Positions 14,612 through 22,669 of a stretch of DNA of 30,766 nucleotides are shown here, piece by piece. The position numbers were made by a program, and so were the translations under genes. This DNA comes from an uncultured Treponema sp. (GTDB lineage Bacteria > Spirochaetota > Spirochaetia > Treponematales > Treponemataceae), in assembly GCA_934667505.1 (NCBI GenBank), contig CAKULY010000023.1:1-30766 (forward strand), given 5' to 3'. The notes beneath the pieces were generated by a model, which saw nothing but the letters and a program-made list of their open reading frames with translations, did not search any database and was not told the origin of the DNA. How positions within the stretch are numbered: the first letter of the stretch is position 1; the number at the start of each line of letters is the position of its first letter.

Positions 14612-16307
14612 TAAAAAGTTATTAGGAATTGTCTATTTTATTCAGGGAGAGATAAATCCAACTAAAGTTATTGTTTTCGCATTGGGAATTGTTATTTATA
14701 ATCTTCAAAAAAAACAATCCATAATTTCTGATTATGAAAAAATCAGAAATGCGTACTCAAATGAGTACAATATAATTATTCCAAAAGGAAAAATTGAGAA
14801 GTTAGTTAATGAAAATTTCATTTATAATGGAACTTGTTATGAGATTGATAAAAAATACGAAACAACTTTGGAAGAACTTTCTAGAAAATTATTAGAAAGT
14901 AAAAAAAAGTTTAATGATAAGTTTAATGAGTTGCTAAACAATTTTTTTCAATTTTATAGCAAAACAAATAAGAATATTAGAAAACAAGAGTGTAAAGCTA
15001 TTTTTTATAGAGTAATTTTAGATAATTCAGATGAAAATGAAGAGTATCGACAATCAGAAAATGATTCTTTAAGAAATTCTTATTTAAAATATTTACTGAC
15101 GAATAGAGAAGATTTATATAAACTCATTGAAAATATTAATATAGCACAATCAATAAAAGAAATACCTTTGGAAATTTATGACTTTAATTATTCTAATTGT
15201 TGCTTTTTTTTAGATACTCCAATTTTAATGAAGTATTTAGGTTATGATGGAATTGATTATAAAAAAACATACGAAAAAATTTTTAAACAACTAAAAACCT
15301 TAAATGTAAAATTTTATTTATTTGAGCACACTTTTGAGGAGACATGGGGAATTCTTTTTTCTTGGAAACTCGCTTATGAAAGAAACAATTTTACAGCAAG
15401 AGGGTTAGATACTTATTTACAAGCAAGGACATACTATAAAGAAGATTATAACTCTGTTATACCACTAGATAGAGAAAAATTAAGAGAAATAATATTAAAC
15501 AATGAAATCGAAATTAAATCTAAACCTGAACTCACAGAAGAAAATTGTGTTTATGATGAAAGCGATTTAAAAAAAGTATTTGAAAATAAATATAAAACAA
15601 CATTTTCTTCTTATCCTGATAGAATATTAAGAGATATAGACTCTATAGTTGGAATACAATCTGTGCGGAAAAACAATGGAATCAAAAATCCAAGTTCCTA
15701 TCAAGGTGCAAAATATTTTTTACTAACAGATAATCAACAGTTATTCAATATTACAAAAAATAATTATAATAGCGTTTGTAACAGAAATGATGATGCTATT
15801 TTTTGCGAAGTTCAATGTATAGAATACATTATATATAATTTGTGGGAAAAAAATGGAAAGTTCTGTATTCCGAAAGAATTATTAAAGGATAAAATTTTAA
15901 TTTCTAATACTATAACAGATGAGTTTAGACAAAATTTTTTGGCTTTATCTTATCGCCTGACAAAACTGAATGAAAAAGTAGATTTAGTAAGACTTGTTTC
16001 TGAAAATCCAGAGATTCTTCAAAAAGCAAATGATATTTATATAGAAAATAACAAATCTATAGAAAAGGTTATTGAATTTTTGGAAAAATCATCTAAAGAG
16101 AAAGAGAAAACTTCTAATTATGATTATCAAGGTCAAAATGAAAATAATATAAATTATGCTGATAAAGAACTTGATTTGAAAAAACAAGAAGAAGAGTTAA
16201 TGAAAAAGAAGAATGAATTTAATCTTCAGAAGGAAGAATTTTATAGACATCCATTTTTATTTTTTATTAAGTATCTTATTTCAAAAATTTTTCATAAGCC
16301 AATATAG
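14598..16307 (+). CDS. Large PIN-like nuclease with C-terminal coiled coil and hydrophobic tail
   Basis: I prefer ATG 14598 (569 aa) because GAGG lies 8 nt upstream; ATG 14574 would add eight residues. No family name is evident, but acidic motifs in PIN order are visible: CFFLDTPILMKYLG (D206), FEHTFEETW (E243 to E248), RDIDSI (D346/D348) and FLLTDNQQLF (D378). PIN domains are metal-dependent RNases common in toxin and defence systems. The N-terminal 190 residues are helical with a possible winged-helix or effector role. The last 50 residues form a charged heptad-like helix (KQEEELMKKKNEF) ending in HPFLFFIKYLISKIF, a possible membrane anchor. Overlap with DUF2971 implies a two-gene system; its activity is inferred. 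Confidence 0.7.
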   Translation: MSSNNKKLLGIVYFIQGEINPTKVIVFALGIVIYNLQKKQSIISDYEKIRNAYSNEYNIIIPKGKIEKLVNENFIYNGTCYEIDKKYETTLEELSRKLLESKKKFNDKFNELLNNFFQFYSKTNKNIRKQECKAIFYRVILDNSDENEEYRQSENDSLRNSYLKYLLTNREDLYKLIENINIAQSIKEIPLEIYDFNYSNCCFFLDTPILMKYLGYDGIDYKKTYEKIFKQLKTLNVKFYLFEHTFEETWGILFSWKLAYERNNFTARGLDTYLQARTYYKEDYNSVIPLDREKLREIILNNEIEIKSKPELTEENCVYDESDLKKVFENKYKTTFSSYPDRILRDIDSIVGIQSVRKNNGIKNPSSYQGAKYFLLTDNQQLFNITKNNYNSVCNRNDDAIFCEVQCIEYIIYNLWEKNGKFCIPKELLKDKILISNTITDEFRQNFLALSYRLTKLNEKVDLVRLVSENPEILQKANDIYIENNKSIEKVIEFLEKSSKEKEKTSNYDYQGQNENNINYADKELDLKKQEEELMKKKNEFNLQKEEFYRHPFLFFIKYLISKIFHKPI

Positions 16308-16370
16308 GTTGATACTAAAAATTTGTTTTTGGTTAGTTTTTATATACCATCTTTTCTTTAAGGTTACTCT

Positions 16371-17324
16371 ATGCTTCTTTCAATCATAATTTCCGCATAC
16401 AATGTTGAGCGTTTTATCGCCCGGACACTTAACACTTTTATTTCTCAAAATCTTGAGGATTGCGAGATAATTGTTGTAAATGACGGTTCAAAAGATAAGA
16501 CTCTTGAAATTACAGAACAAATAGCAAAAAATGAATCTCGTATAAAAGTAATAAATCAGGAAAATAAAGGCGTTTCTGTTGCCCGTAATGTCGGCTTGGA
16601 AAATGCAAGCGGAAAATACATTTATTTTATGGATTCTGATGATACAATTGCAGGCGGAACTTTAGATTTTTGGCGAAAGTTGCTTGCTGAGGATAAAAAC
16701 TGCAATATATGCGCGTTTGGGTATAAAACTTTAACAGGCGAAAAAGAAAAAAAATATGTTTATAACCAGTTTGATAAAAAAGTTCTGAAAAATCCGCTAT
16801 TAAAACAGAGTTTTTTGTCAAAAAAACTCTGTTTTCATATATGCAGCTGCATATATGAAAACAACTTTCTGCAGGAAAATAATTTAAGATTTACTCCTGG
16901 TTTGAAAATCGGCGAAGATTTGGAGTTCATTTTAAATGCGATAGACAAAGCTGATTCTCTTTATTATGACGCAAGAGAGTGTTTTATTTATTTGATTCGA
17001 GATGATTCTGCAATGCAAGGATATAAAACATTTTCTGAAAATCAGTTTCATTCCTATGAAATCCGCCGGGATATTTGTCTTTCAAAAAATTATCAGTCAG
17101 AAGAAATAAAAAAATATTCAAATTTTTGGCTTCAGAATCAATATGTGGCTCATTTGCTTGCTTATTTAAAGTCTAATTTTAAGTGTAAAGAAGTTACAGA
17201 AAAATTTATTGAAGATAAAAAATATCTTTATTTGCCAGCAATAAATGGCGCATTGAAAAATACGATTGCAATAAAAATTGCTAAATTTTTGCCATTAAAA
17301 CTGATACTAAAATTATTAAAGTAA
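16371..17324 (+). CDS. GT2 glycosyltransferase (WcaA-like)
   Basis: A 317-aa GT-A family 2 enzyme. LSIIISAYNVERFIARTL opens the Rossmann-like half, with IIVVNDGSKDKT, NKGVSVARNVGLENASGKYIYF and the metal-binding MDSDD near residue 89. IGEDLEFI follows at about 181-188, as in capsule transferases of the EpsE/WcaA group. The donor and acceptor are unknown. AAGG precedes the ATG. The coding sequence contains a hairpin with a 15-bp stem and an overlapping perfect 34-bp palindrome (16802-16863), yet the protein remains family-like there (HICSCIYENNFL), so the structures do not reflect a broken gene. Confidence 0.9.
   Translation: MLLSIIISAYNVERFIARTLNTFISQNLEDCEIIVVNDGSKDKTLEITEQIAKNESRIKVINQENKGVSVARNVGLENASGKYIYFMDSDDTIAGGTLDFWRKLLAEDKNCNICAFGYKTLTGEKEKKYVYNQFDKKVLKNPLLKQSFLSKKLCFHICSCIYENNFLQENNLRFTPGLKIGEDLEFILNAIDKADSLYYDARECFIYLIRDDSAMQGYKTFSENQFHSYEIRRDICLSKNYQSEEIKKYSNFWLQNQYVAHLLAYLKSNFKCKEVTEKFIEDKKYLYLPAINGALKNTIAIKIAKFLPLKLILKLLK
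16802..16863 (+). repeat. Overlapping hairpin and 34-bp perfect palindrome inside a GT2 gene
   Basis: AAAACAGAGTTTTTT (16802-16816) pairs perfectly with 16821-16835 around a GTCA loop. A perfect palindrome, left arm TGTTTTCATATATGCAG, spans 16830-16863. The two share TGTTTT (16830-16835), so in RNA they compete like an attenuator switch, while in DNA they could extrude as a cruciform. This is directly visible in the sequence; the role is unknown. Confidence 0.9.
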
Positions 17325-17337
17325 AAGAAGGAAAGAA

Positions 17338-18181
17338 ATGCAGGCTGTTGTTATAACTGCGTACCGTGCTCCTGAGCAAGTTTATAGGCTTGCTGAATAT
17401 CTAAGCAGAAAATTTCTTGTCTATATTCATTTTGATAAAAAAATGGACAGCAAGAAAATAAATGAGTGTCATTTTGAAAAATTAAGGGATGTACATTTAT
17501 ATTCTCTCTTCAACGTGAATTGGGGGGGCGAGTCATCTTTGGGCAATTTTGTATTTGTGCCGGGAAGCTCTAAAAAATCCCAATGTCTCTTATGTGCATA
17601 TAATTTCTGGCGAGGATTGGCCTTGTAAAACTCCAGAGGAGATTTACGATTTTTTTGAGAAAACAGATTGTGTCGGACTTCATTTTACAGAAATTTCAAA
17701 AAACAAATTGATTCATACTCAGAAATATTATGCTTTTGTAAATGTTATAAACTATAAAAATATTAAATGGAAACTTTTTGTTCGTGGACTTTGGTTTTTG
17801 CAAAAGATTTTCAAGGTTAATCGTTTAAAACACCTTTCTTTTCCTTTATATCTAGGTCTTGTATGGGGAGACATTCCTCGCGGGGCATTGGAATATTGTT
17901 TTGATTTTATTTATAAAAATCCCGAATTTCTTGTTTTTCTTGAATACGGAAGTGCTTCTGAAGAAGTATTTTTTGGCTCAATTCTCATGCAGTCAGATTA
18001 CTGGAAAAAAAGATGTATTCAAAATAATTTCCGCTATATCCAGTGGGAAAAAAGAAACGGTTCTTATCCTGCAATTTTGGACGAAAGCGATGAAGATAAA
18101 ATAAAAAAAGGTGAATATTTTTTTATGAGAAAAGTTCGCTTGCCAGTTTCCGAAAAATTGCTGGAAAAATTTAAAAAATAA
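17338..18181 (+). pseudogene. Core-2/I-branching-like (GT14) transferase, frame-broken at a G7 tract
   Basis: ATG at 17338 (AGGAAAGAA upstream) encodes VVITAYRAPEQVYRLAEYL and IHFDKK, as in GT14/Branch proteins, up to NVNWGG at the G tract 17522-17528. That frame then gives a nonsense tail to 17628. The frame that continues the family is the next one, reading LWAILYLCREALKNP, YVHIISGEDWPCKTP and onward to the stop at 18179-18181, for a product of about 280 aa. Six or nine G would join the halves; nine would give WGGASHL, matching the WGGxS family motif and the nine-G tracts elsewhere in the cluster. As sequenced the gene is off. These enzymes add GlcNAc or xylose-type branches; the substrate here is unknown. 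Confidence 0.85.
17522..17528 (+). repeat. Poly-G tract (G7), out-of-frame state, in a GT14-like gene
   Basis: Seven G directly at the point where protein homology switches frame. Three other polysaccharide genes carry G9 tracts in an in-frame state. A candidate phase-variation switch in the off position. Confidence 0.8.
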
Positions 18182-18260
18182 AATATTTAAAAAGATATGC
18201 CTCAATAACTTTTCAAATACCGTCTTAGTTCGAAAAAAATTATAATTAAGGAATCTTTCT

Positions 18261-19358
18261 ATGCATTACGATTATCTTCTCGTTGGTGCGGGCTTGTTCA
18301 ATGCAACGCTCGCGAATATTTTTGCGTCTAAAGGCAAAAAATGCCTTGTCATTGACAGGCGATCTCATATTGCCGGCAATATTTATACAGAAAATCTTGA
18401 CGGTATAAATGTTCATAAATATGGCGCGCATATTTTTCATACAGATAATAAAGATGTTTGGGATTTTGTGAACCGTTTTGCGACATTCAATCGCTATACA
18501 AACTGTCCTGTGGCAAATTATAATGGGCAGATTTTTAATATGCCATTCAATATGAACACGTTCAATAAAATCTGGCCGGATGTCATAACGCCTTGTCAGG
18601 CAAAAAAACGAATTGAAGAGCAGGCCGCCGAGATGAAAGACAAGATTCCGCAAAATCTTGAGGAGCAGGCTGTAAGTCTTGTTGGACGTGATATTTATGA
18701 GCGCCTTATAAAAGGTTATACTGAAAAACAGTGGGGCAGACCTTGTACAGAACTTCCTCCGTCGATTATAAAAAGGCTTCCAGTGCGCTTTATTTATGAC
18801 AATAACTATTTTAATGACGCATATCAGGGAATTCCTGTTGGCGGTTACACAAAAATGGTTGAAAAAATGCTTTCCGGTGTTGAAGTTCGGTTGAATTGTG
18901 ACTTTTTAGAAAATCGTTCTGAACTTGAAAATCTTGCTGATAAAATTGTTTATACAGGAATGATAGACCAGTTTTTTGATTACTGCTATGGAGAGCTTGA
19001 ATACAGAAGCCTTCGTTTTGAGACCGAAAAGCTTGATTGTGAAAATTTTCAGGGAAACGCAGTTGTAAATTATACAGATTCGAAAACTCCATATACAAGA
19101 ATAATTGAGCACAAGCACTTTGAATTTAGCACGCAGCCAGTAACTTATATTACGCGCGAATACCCTGCGTCATGGAAAAAAGGCGACGAGCCTTATTATG
19201 CCATGAACAATGAGAAAAACAATGCGCTCTATGCAAAATATGCAGAACTTGCTTCCAAACAAAATAAAATTATTTTTGGTGGTCGCCTGGGAATGTACAA
19301 GTATTTTGACATGGATGATACAATTGCCGCCGCTTTTGAACTGGCAAAGAAAATTTGA
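18261..19358 (+). CDS. glf: UDP-galactopyranose mutase
   Basis: A 365-aa flavoenzyme that interconverts UDP-galactopyranose and UDP-galactofuranose, giving the donor for galactofuranose residues. The FAD-binding start is YLLVGAGLFNATLA (GxGxxxA type), followed by VIDRRSHIAGNIYTE and the highly conserved HKYGAHIFHT. Other landmarks are NMPFNMNTFNK, EKQWGRP, IPVGGYTKMVEKML and the C-terminal FGGRLGMYKYFDMDD, whose Arg-Leu-Gly-x-Tyr contributes to substrate binding. The length is full for bacterial Glf. AAGGA lies upstream. Its presence predicts that the glycan contains Galf, so one of the neighbouring transferases is probably a galactofuranosyltransferase. Confidence 0.97.
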   Translation: MHYDYLLVGAGLFNATLANIFASKGKKCLVIDRRSHIAGNIYTENLDGINVHKYGAHIFHTDNKDVWDFVNRFATFNRYTNCPVANYNGQIFNMPFNMNTFNKIWPDVITPCQAKKRIEEQAAEMKDKIPQNLEEQAVSLVGRDIYERLIKGYTEKQWGRPCTELPPSIIKRLPVRFIYDNNYFNDAYQGIPVGGYTKMVEKMLSGVEVRLNCDFLENRSELENLADKIVYTGMIDQFFDYCYGELEYRSLRFETEKLDCENFQGNAVVNYTDSKTPYTRIIEHKHFEFSTQPVTYITREYPASWKKGDEPYYAMNNEKNNALYAKYAELASKQNKIIFGGRLGMYKYFDMDDTIAAAFELAKKI

Positions 19359-19442
19359 CTTTTAATTAAATAGACTATATATTTGTATTATAAAGTTTGG
19401 TTTCAGATTGTTTTTTGATTACTATAAACTTGGAGGAACAAA

Positions 19443-19643
19443 ATGACATTACGAGTTGTATTGGAATATGATGATGTTGTTAATTCTTGGGCAGCTTATT
19501 GCCCTGAACTTCCAGGTATAAATTCTTGTGGAACAACCCAAAAAGAAGCTGCAGAAAATTTCAAAGAAGCTGCAGAACTTTTTTTTGAGCCTTCTGATTT
19601 TAATGTTCCAGCAGAATCAAAAATCTTGCAGATGGTTATTTAG
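19443..19643 (+). CDS. hicB: HicB-type antitoxin (short form)
   Basis: A 66-aa protein with the HicB partial RNase-H fold: LRVVLEYDDVVNSWAAYCPELPGINSCGTT followed by KEAAENFKEAAELF. This matches the HicB pattern YxxxxxPELPGxxxxGxTxxEAxxNxxEA. It has no C-terminal DNA-binding extension, so repression, if any, needs another surface. GGAGGA lies 6 nt before the ATG. It ends directly before hicA, giving the hicB-hicA order. It should neutralise the HicA RNase by binding its active site. Confidence 0.9.
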   Translation: MTLRVVLEYDDVVNSWAAYCPELPGINSCGTTQKEAAENFKEAAELFFEPSDFNVPAESKILQMVI

Positions 19644-19859
19644 ATGCCAGTTAGATTAACATCAAAAGAAATTGTCCGTATTTTGCTAGACAATGGATTT
19701 GTATTGCTTTCTCAAAAATGCTCCCATCAAAAATGGTTTAACTCTCAGACTGGTGCAACAACAATTGTTCCGTGTCATGGAAATAATCAGCTGCCTATTG
19801 GCACTATATACTCTATAATTCGTGCTTCAAAACTTGACAAATCTTTGTTTGGTTTTTAG
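19644..19859 (+). CDS. hicA: HicA mRNA interferase toxin
   Basis: A 71-aa double-stranded-RNA-binding-fold toxin that cleaves mRNA independently of translation. TSKEIVRILLDNGFVLLSQ leads to the catalytic His in CSHQKW (H28), then TTIVPCHGNNQLPIGTIYSIIRAS, which matches VPxHxxxxxxxGTxxxIxxxA of HicA. Both the active-site histidine and the late signature are intact, so the toxin should be functional. The ATG follows the hicB stop with no gap; translation is likely coupled. The module sits inside the polysaccharide cluster in the same orientation. Confidence 0.92.
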   Translation: MPVRLTSKEIVRILLDNGFVLLSQKCSHQKWFNSQTGATTIVPCHGNNQLPIGTIYSIIRASKLDKSLFGF

Positions 19860-19946
19860 GTAGTTTAAAAACTAAAGATAATAAAATTTATCCTTTTTTC
19901 TTAATTAAAAAATCAAGAAAACTATATTTTGCATACTGAGGAAAAT

Positions 19947-21032
19947 ATGATATTAACTATTCCTGTACTTCCAAAACAAAATAATTTTAACTTTATTCGT
20001 CTTTTTTGTTGTTTTTTGGTTATTTCTATGCATGTTTTGGATTTATCTGGAACTGTATCTATTTTAAGGCCTGTTTTTGATGGTCATGTTGCAGTTTGCG
20101 TATTTTTTATTTTAAGTGGTTTTTGGGTTACAAAAAGTTTTCTTTCTTCAAAGAGCTTGAAGGAATATTTTGTAAAAAGAAGTATAAGAATTCTTCCTTT
20201 GTACTATATTTCTGTCGGGGGGGGGCTTGTAGCATTTGCGTTTGCAAGTGAGTTTCCTATAAAAGAGTTCTTTACAAATGCAGAAACTTGGAAGTATCTT
20301 TTTTGGAATTGTATATTCTTAAATTTTATGCATCCGACTCTTCCAGGATGTTTTGAAGGAAAGTTTGTTGCTGTAAATGGGGCTCTTTGGACAATAAAGA
20401 TTGAAATTGCATTTTATGTTGTTTTGCCAATTCTAATTTGGTTTTTCAAAAAAAAGAAATCATTGAAGCAGTTGAATATATCATTTCTTGTTCTTTATGT
20501 TCTTTCAATTTTATACACTTTTATTTTAAGTCGCTATGCAAATGCTTTGCATTTACCAGAACAACTTGCAAATCAATTTCCAGCCTTTGTTAGTTGTTTT
20601 GCGAGCGGAATGTTTCTGTTTTTTAACTGGGATTGGATTCTAAAAAAAATAAATTTGCTGATTGTTCCGTCGGTGATTATTTTTGCCCTTCATTATGTTT
20701 TAAAAACTGAATTTTTGATGCCCATTTCGCTTTCTTTGATTTGTGTGTTTTTTTCAACTAGGTTTACTTTTTTAGGTTCTATAGGAAGTAAAAAGGACTA
20801 TTCGTACCCTCTTTATCTTTTTCATTTTCCGCTGATTCAACTTATGGCTCATTTTAATTTTTATACAGATTGTTTTCCCCTTGCGTTATTTTTGACTTTT
20901 GCAGGTACTTATTTTATTTCTGTTTTAGCAGTAAAACTCGTTGATGCGTTAGCGCTGGCAGGGGCGGCGAAGCCGTTGCTAAGTGAGCGGAGAGAACGAC
21001 GCAATGGAGCGATAGCGGAACCCCGGACATAG
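19947..21032 (+). CDS. Acyltransferase-3 family membrane protein with a G9 tract
   Basis: A 361-aa polytopic O-acyltransferase (OafA/YrhL-type) that would acetylate or otherwise acylate sugars in the membrane. The start at ATG 19947 has GAGGA upstream. NFIRLFCCFLVISMHV contains the conserved His of the active centre (H29), VCVFFILSGFWVTKSF is the FFxLSGF motif, then YFVKRSIRILPLYY (RxxRIxP motif, R81/P84), ALWTIKIEIAFYVVLP and the late YPLYLFHFPLIQ. The G9 run encodes Gly91-Gly93 right after the RILPLYY helix start and is in frame. The last 25 or so residues (AGAAKPLLSERRERRNG…) are unlike the rest and are encoded by a GC-rich repeat. Confidence 0.9.
   Translation: MILTIPVLPKQNNFNFIRLFCCFLVISMHVLDLSGTVSILRPVFDGHVAVCVFFILSGFWVTKSFLSSKSLKEYFVKRSIRILPLYYISVGGGLVAFAFASEFPIKEFFTNAETWKYLFWNCIFLNFMHPTLPGCFEGKFVAVNGALWTIKIEIAFYVVLPILIWFFKKKKSLKQLNISFLVLYVLSILYTFILSRYANALHLPEQLANQFPAFVSCFASGMFLFFNWDWILKKINLLIVPSVIIFALHYVLKTEFLMPISLSLICVFFSTRFTFLGSIGSKKDYSYPLYLFHFPLIQLMAHFNFYTDCFPLALFLTFAGTYFISVLAVKLVDALALAGAAKPLLSERRERRNGAIAEPRT
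20217..20225 (+). repeat. Poly-G tract (G9) in an acyltransferase gene, in-frame state
   Basis: Nine G encode Gly91-Gly93 of the acyltransferase. A one-base slip would truncate the enzyme at about a quarter of its length, switching glycan acylation off. A candidate phase-variation tract. Confidence 0.8.
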
Positions 21033-21062
21033 CGACCCGAAGCGTAGCATAGGGAAACGCCC
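20961..21062. repeat. GC-rich palindromic intergenic element fused to the acyltransferase end
   Basis: About 100 bp of conspicuously GC-rich DNA in an AT-rich setting. The outer ends GGGCG (20962-20966) and CGCCC (21058-21062) are complementary, GGC-GAA-GCC forms a small hairpin near the left end, and short TAGCG-type motifs recur (GATAGCGG, CATAGCGAC, GCGTAGCAT). It looks like a dispersed REP/MITE-like element. Its left part encodes the C-terminus of the acyltransferase up to the stop at 21030-21032. Copy number cannot be judged from this window. Confidence 0.6.
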
Positions 21063-21102
21063 AAATATAAAATAACCAAACAAATATTCTCTTCTCAAAT
21101 CA

Positions 21103-21126
21103 AGCCCTGTGCATTCGCATGGGGCT
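21103..21126 (+). promoter_or_regulatory. Stable hairpin upstream of a GT2 gene
   Basis: AGCCCTGTGC (21103-21112) pairs with GCATGGGGCT (21117-21126) over an ATTC loop. The stem is 10 bp including two G-T wobbles. It is followed by A-rich rather than T-rich sequence on the plus strand, so it is not a standard intrinsic terminator for the upstream gene. It may be part of the repeat region or a leader structure. Confidence 0.45.
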
Positions 21127-21167
21127 AAAAATATTGTCTTTAAAAAATTATTTACAAGGAAACTAAA

Positions 21168-21959
21168 ATGGAAGAAAAACTCGTTTCAATCATTACGCCA
21201 ATGTATAAGGGGGCGGCATTGGTCGGGCAGACCATAGAGTCGGTTTTGGCTCAGTCTTACAAAACTTGGGAAATGATAATTGTTGATGACTGCTCTCCTG
21301 ATAATGGTGCTGGTGCAGATGTTGTGCAATCTTATGCTGATAAAGATTCAAGAATAAAACTTATTCGGGCTAAGGTAAACCGCGGTTCATCTGGAGCACG
21401 AAATCAAGCTATGGAAGTTGCAAAGGGACAATATTTTGCTTTTTTAGATAGCGACGATATTTGGCATCCTGAATATCTTTCTAAAATGATTAATTATATA
21501 GAAGAAAATGATGAGGAATCTGTGGCGATTTATTTTTCTTCATACAGAAGAATGAATTCAAAATGCGACGCAGAACTTTTAAAGCCTTACATTTTTGAAG
21601 GAAAACGAACTTTTAAGCAGTTGCTTCGTCATTGTCCGATTTTTCCATCTGCTGCAATTGTTGATACTTCAAAACTTCCTCAGAAAATCTATTTTAAGGA
21701 AGAATTAAAAGCTCTTCGTGATGATTATGCGTATTGGCTTGATATAATGAAAAACGGTTTATGTGCAATGGGATACAAAGATGTTCTTGTTGATTACAGA
21801 ATGCGAGATGATAGCATGACCGCAAGTAAAACAAAAATGATAAAGCCACAATGGAAAATCTACCGCAAAGTCCTAAAAATGAATGTTTTTTCAAGTACAT
21901 GGTACTTGTTCTGCTGGGGAATGAACGGGGTTTTGAAGTATAAAGTGGGGAAAAGATAA
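21168..21959 (+). CDS. GT2 glycosyltransferase (capsule/teichoic type)
   Basis: A 263-aa GT-A family 2 enzyme. VSIITPMYKGAALVGQTIESVLAQ, MIIVDDCSPDN, NRGSSGARNQAMEVAKGQYFAFL and the metal-binding DSDDIWHPEYL (about 94-104) are intact. The late pattern LRDDYAYWLDIMKNG, then VDYRMRDDSMTASK and WYLFCWGMNGVLKY, is typical of WcaA/YfnE-like transferases that end many polysaccharide clusters. AAGGAAAC precedes the ATG. This is the last recognised polysaccharide gene in the plus-strand run. Confidence 0.9.
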   Translation: MEEKLVSIITPMYKGAALVGQTIESVLAQSYKTWEMIIVDDCSPDNGAGADVVQSYADKDSRIKLIRAKVNRGSSGARNQAMEVAKGQYFAFLDSDDIWHPEYLSKMINYIEENDEESVAIYFSSYRRMNSKCDAELLKPYIFEGKRTFKQLLRHCPIFPSAAIVDTSKLPQKIYFKEELKALRDDYAYWLDIMKNGLCAMGYKDVLVDYRMRDDSMTASKTKMIKPQWKIYRKVLKMNVFSSTWYLFCWGMNGVLKYKVGKR

Positions 21960-22042
21960 AATTGCCAACAGAGATGTTTTTTTCTTGAAATGATAGTTAT
22001 AAAATGAATATATTCTAAAGTACAATAAATTTAATACTAAGC

Positions 22043-22669
22043 ATGGAGTTGAAGATATTGGCATTAGAAAATTTAAAACTTTTAAGAGATAATATGATTC
22101 AAAATGATTGGATTATAGCATGTTTTGTATTTTATTATAAAAAAATTGAATATACTGTATTAGTAAGACGATTTGTCGAAACAATGAAAAAGAAAAATAA
22201 ATACGCATTGGTTGAACTTCATTTTATTAAGTCAAATAATTTTTCAAATGAGTTAATTGTTGAGGCGAATAGCAGGGGATTATTAATTGCTCCTAAAACA
22301 CTTCGAGAGTATTTTGGAATTGAGTATAGAGAAAATCTTGGAGATATTTTAAAGCAATTTTCTGAAAATCTAAATAAATTTATTCCAATGAAAATTCCAT
22401 TAAAATATCCTCCGGAACAAAGAAATTTAATGGCATATTCATTAAGTAAAAGTGATTCTGAAAATCCTAACAAAGTCTTTTGTTATAAAGTTAGGCGTAA
22501 TCCAAAAGGTCAAAAACGTACAGCATTTAATTCTGAAAAAACAAAATTATTAAGAATAGATTTATATAAAGAGTTTTACGATGATAAAAGCATTAGTTTT
22601 TGTTATTCTGAAGATAAAAATATGGAAAAATCAACGTCTGAAATTTTAAATAATTTTGCAAAAGAATAA
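22043..22669 (+). CDS. Unknown 208-aa protein, possibly of a DUF6037-like family
   Basis: A soluble, Lys-rich protein with LKLLRDNMIQNDWIIACFVFYYKKIEYTVLV at the N-terminus and a C-terminal block KVFCYKVRRNPKGQKRTAFNSEKTKLLR. I recall a similar pattern in proteins labelled DUF6037, but I am not certain and no function is known to me. The start is debatable. ATG 22043 lacks a Shine-Dalgarno, whereas TTG 22058 (LALENLKLL…) has GGAG (22045-22048) at good spacing. It lies between the glycan cluster and the defence-like genes and is followed by an AT-rich hairpin that could end the plus-strand transcript. Confidence 0.55.
   Translation: MELKILALENLKLLRDNMIQNDWIIACFVFYYKKIEYTVLVRRFVETMKKKNKYALVELHFIKSNNFSNELIVEANSRGLLIAPKTLREYFGIEYRENLGDILKQFSENLNKFIPMKIPLKYPPEQRNLMAYSLSKSDSENPNKVFCYKVRRNPKGQKRTAFNSEKTKLLRIDLYKEFYDDKSISFCYSEDKNMEKSTSEILNNFAKE

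Noticed and set aside
21201..21206. G5 run early in the GT2 gene at 21168
   Set aside because: Too short compared with the G7-G9 tracts and the ORF is intact; not counted as a contingency tract.
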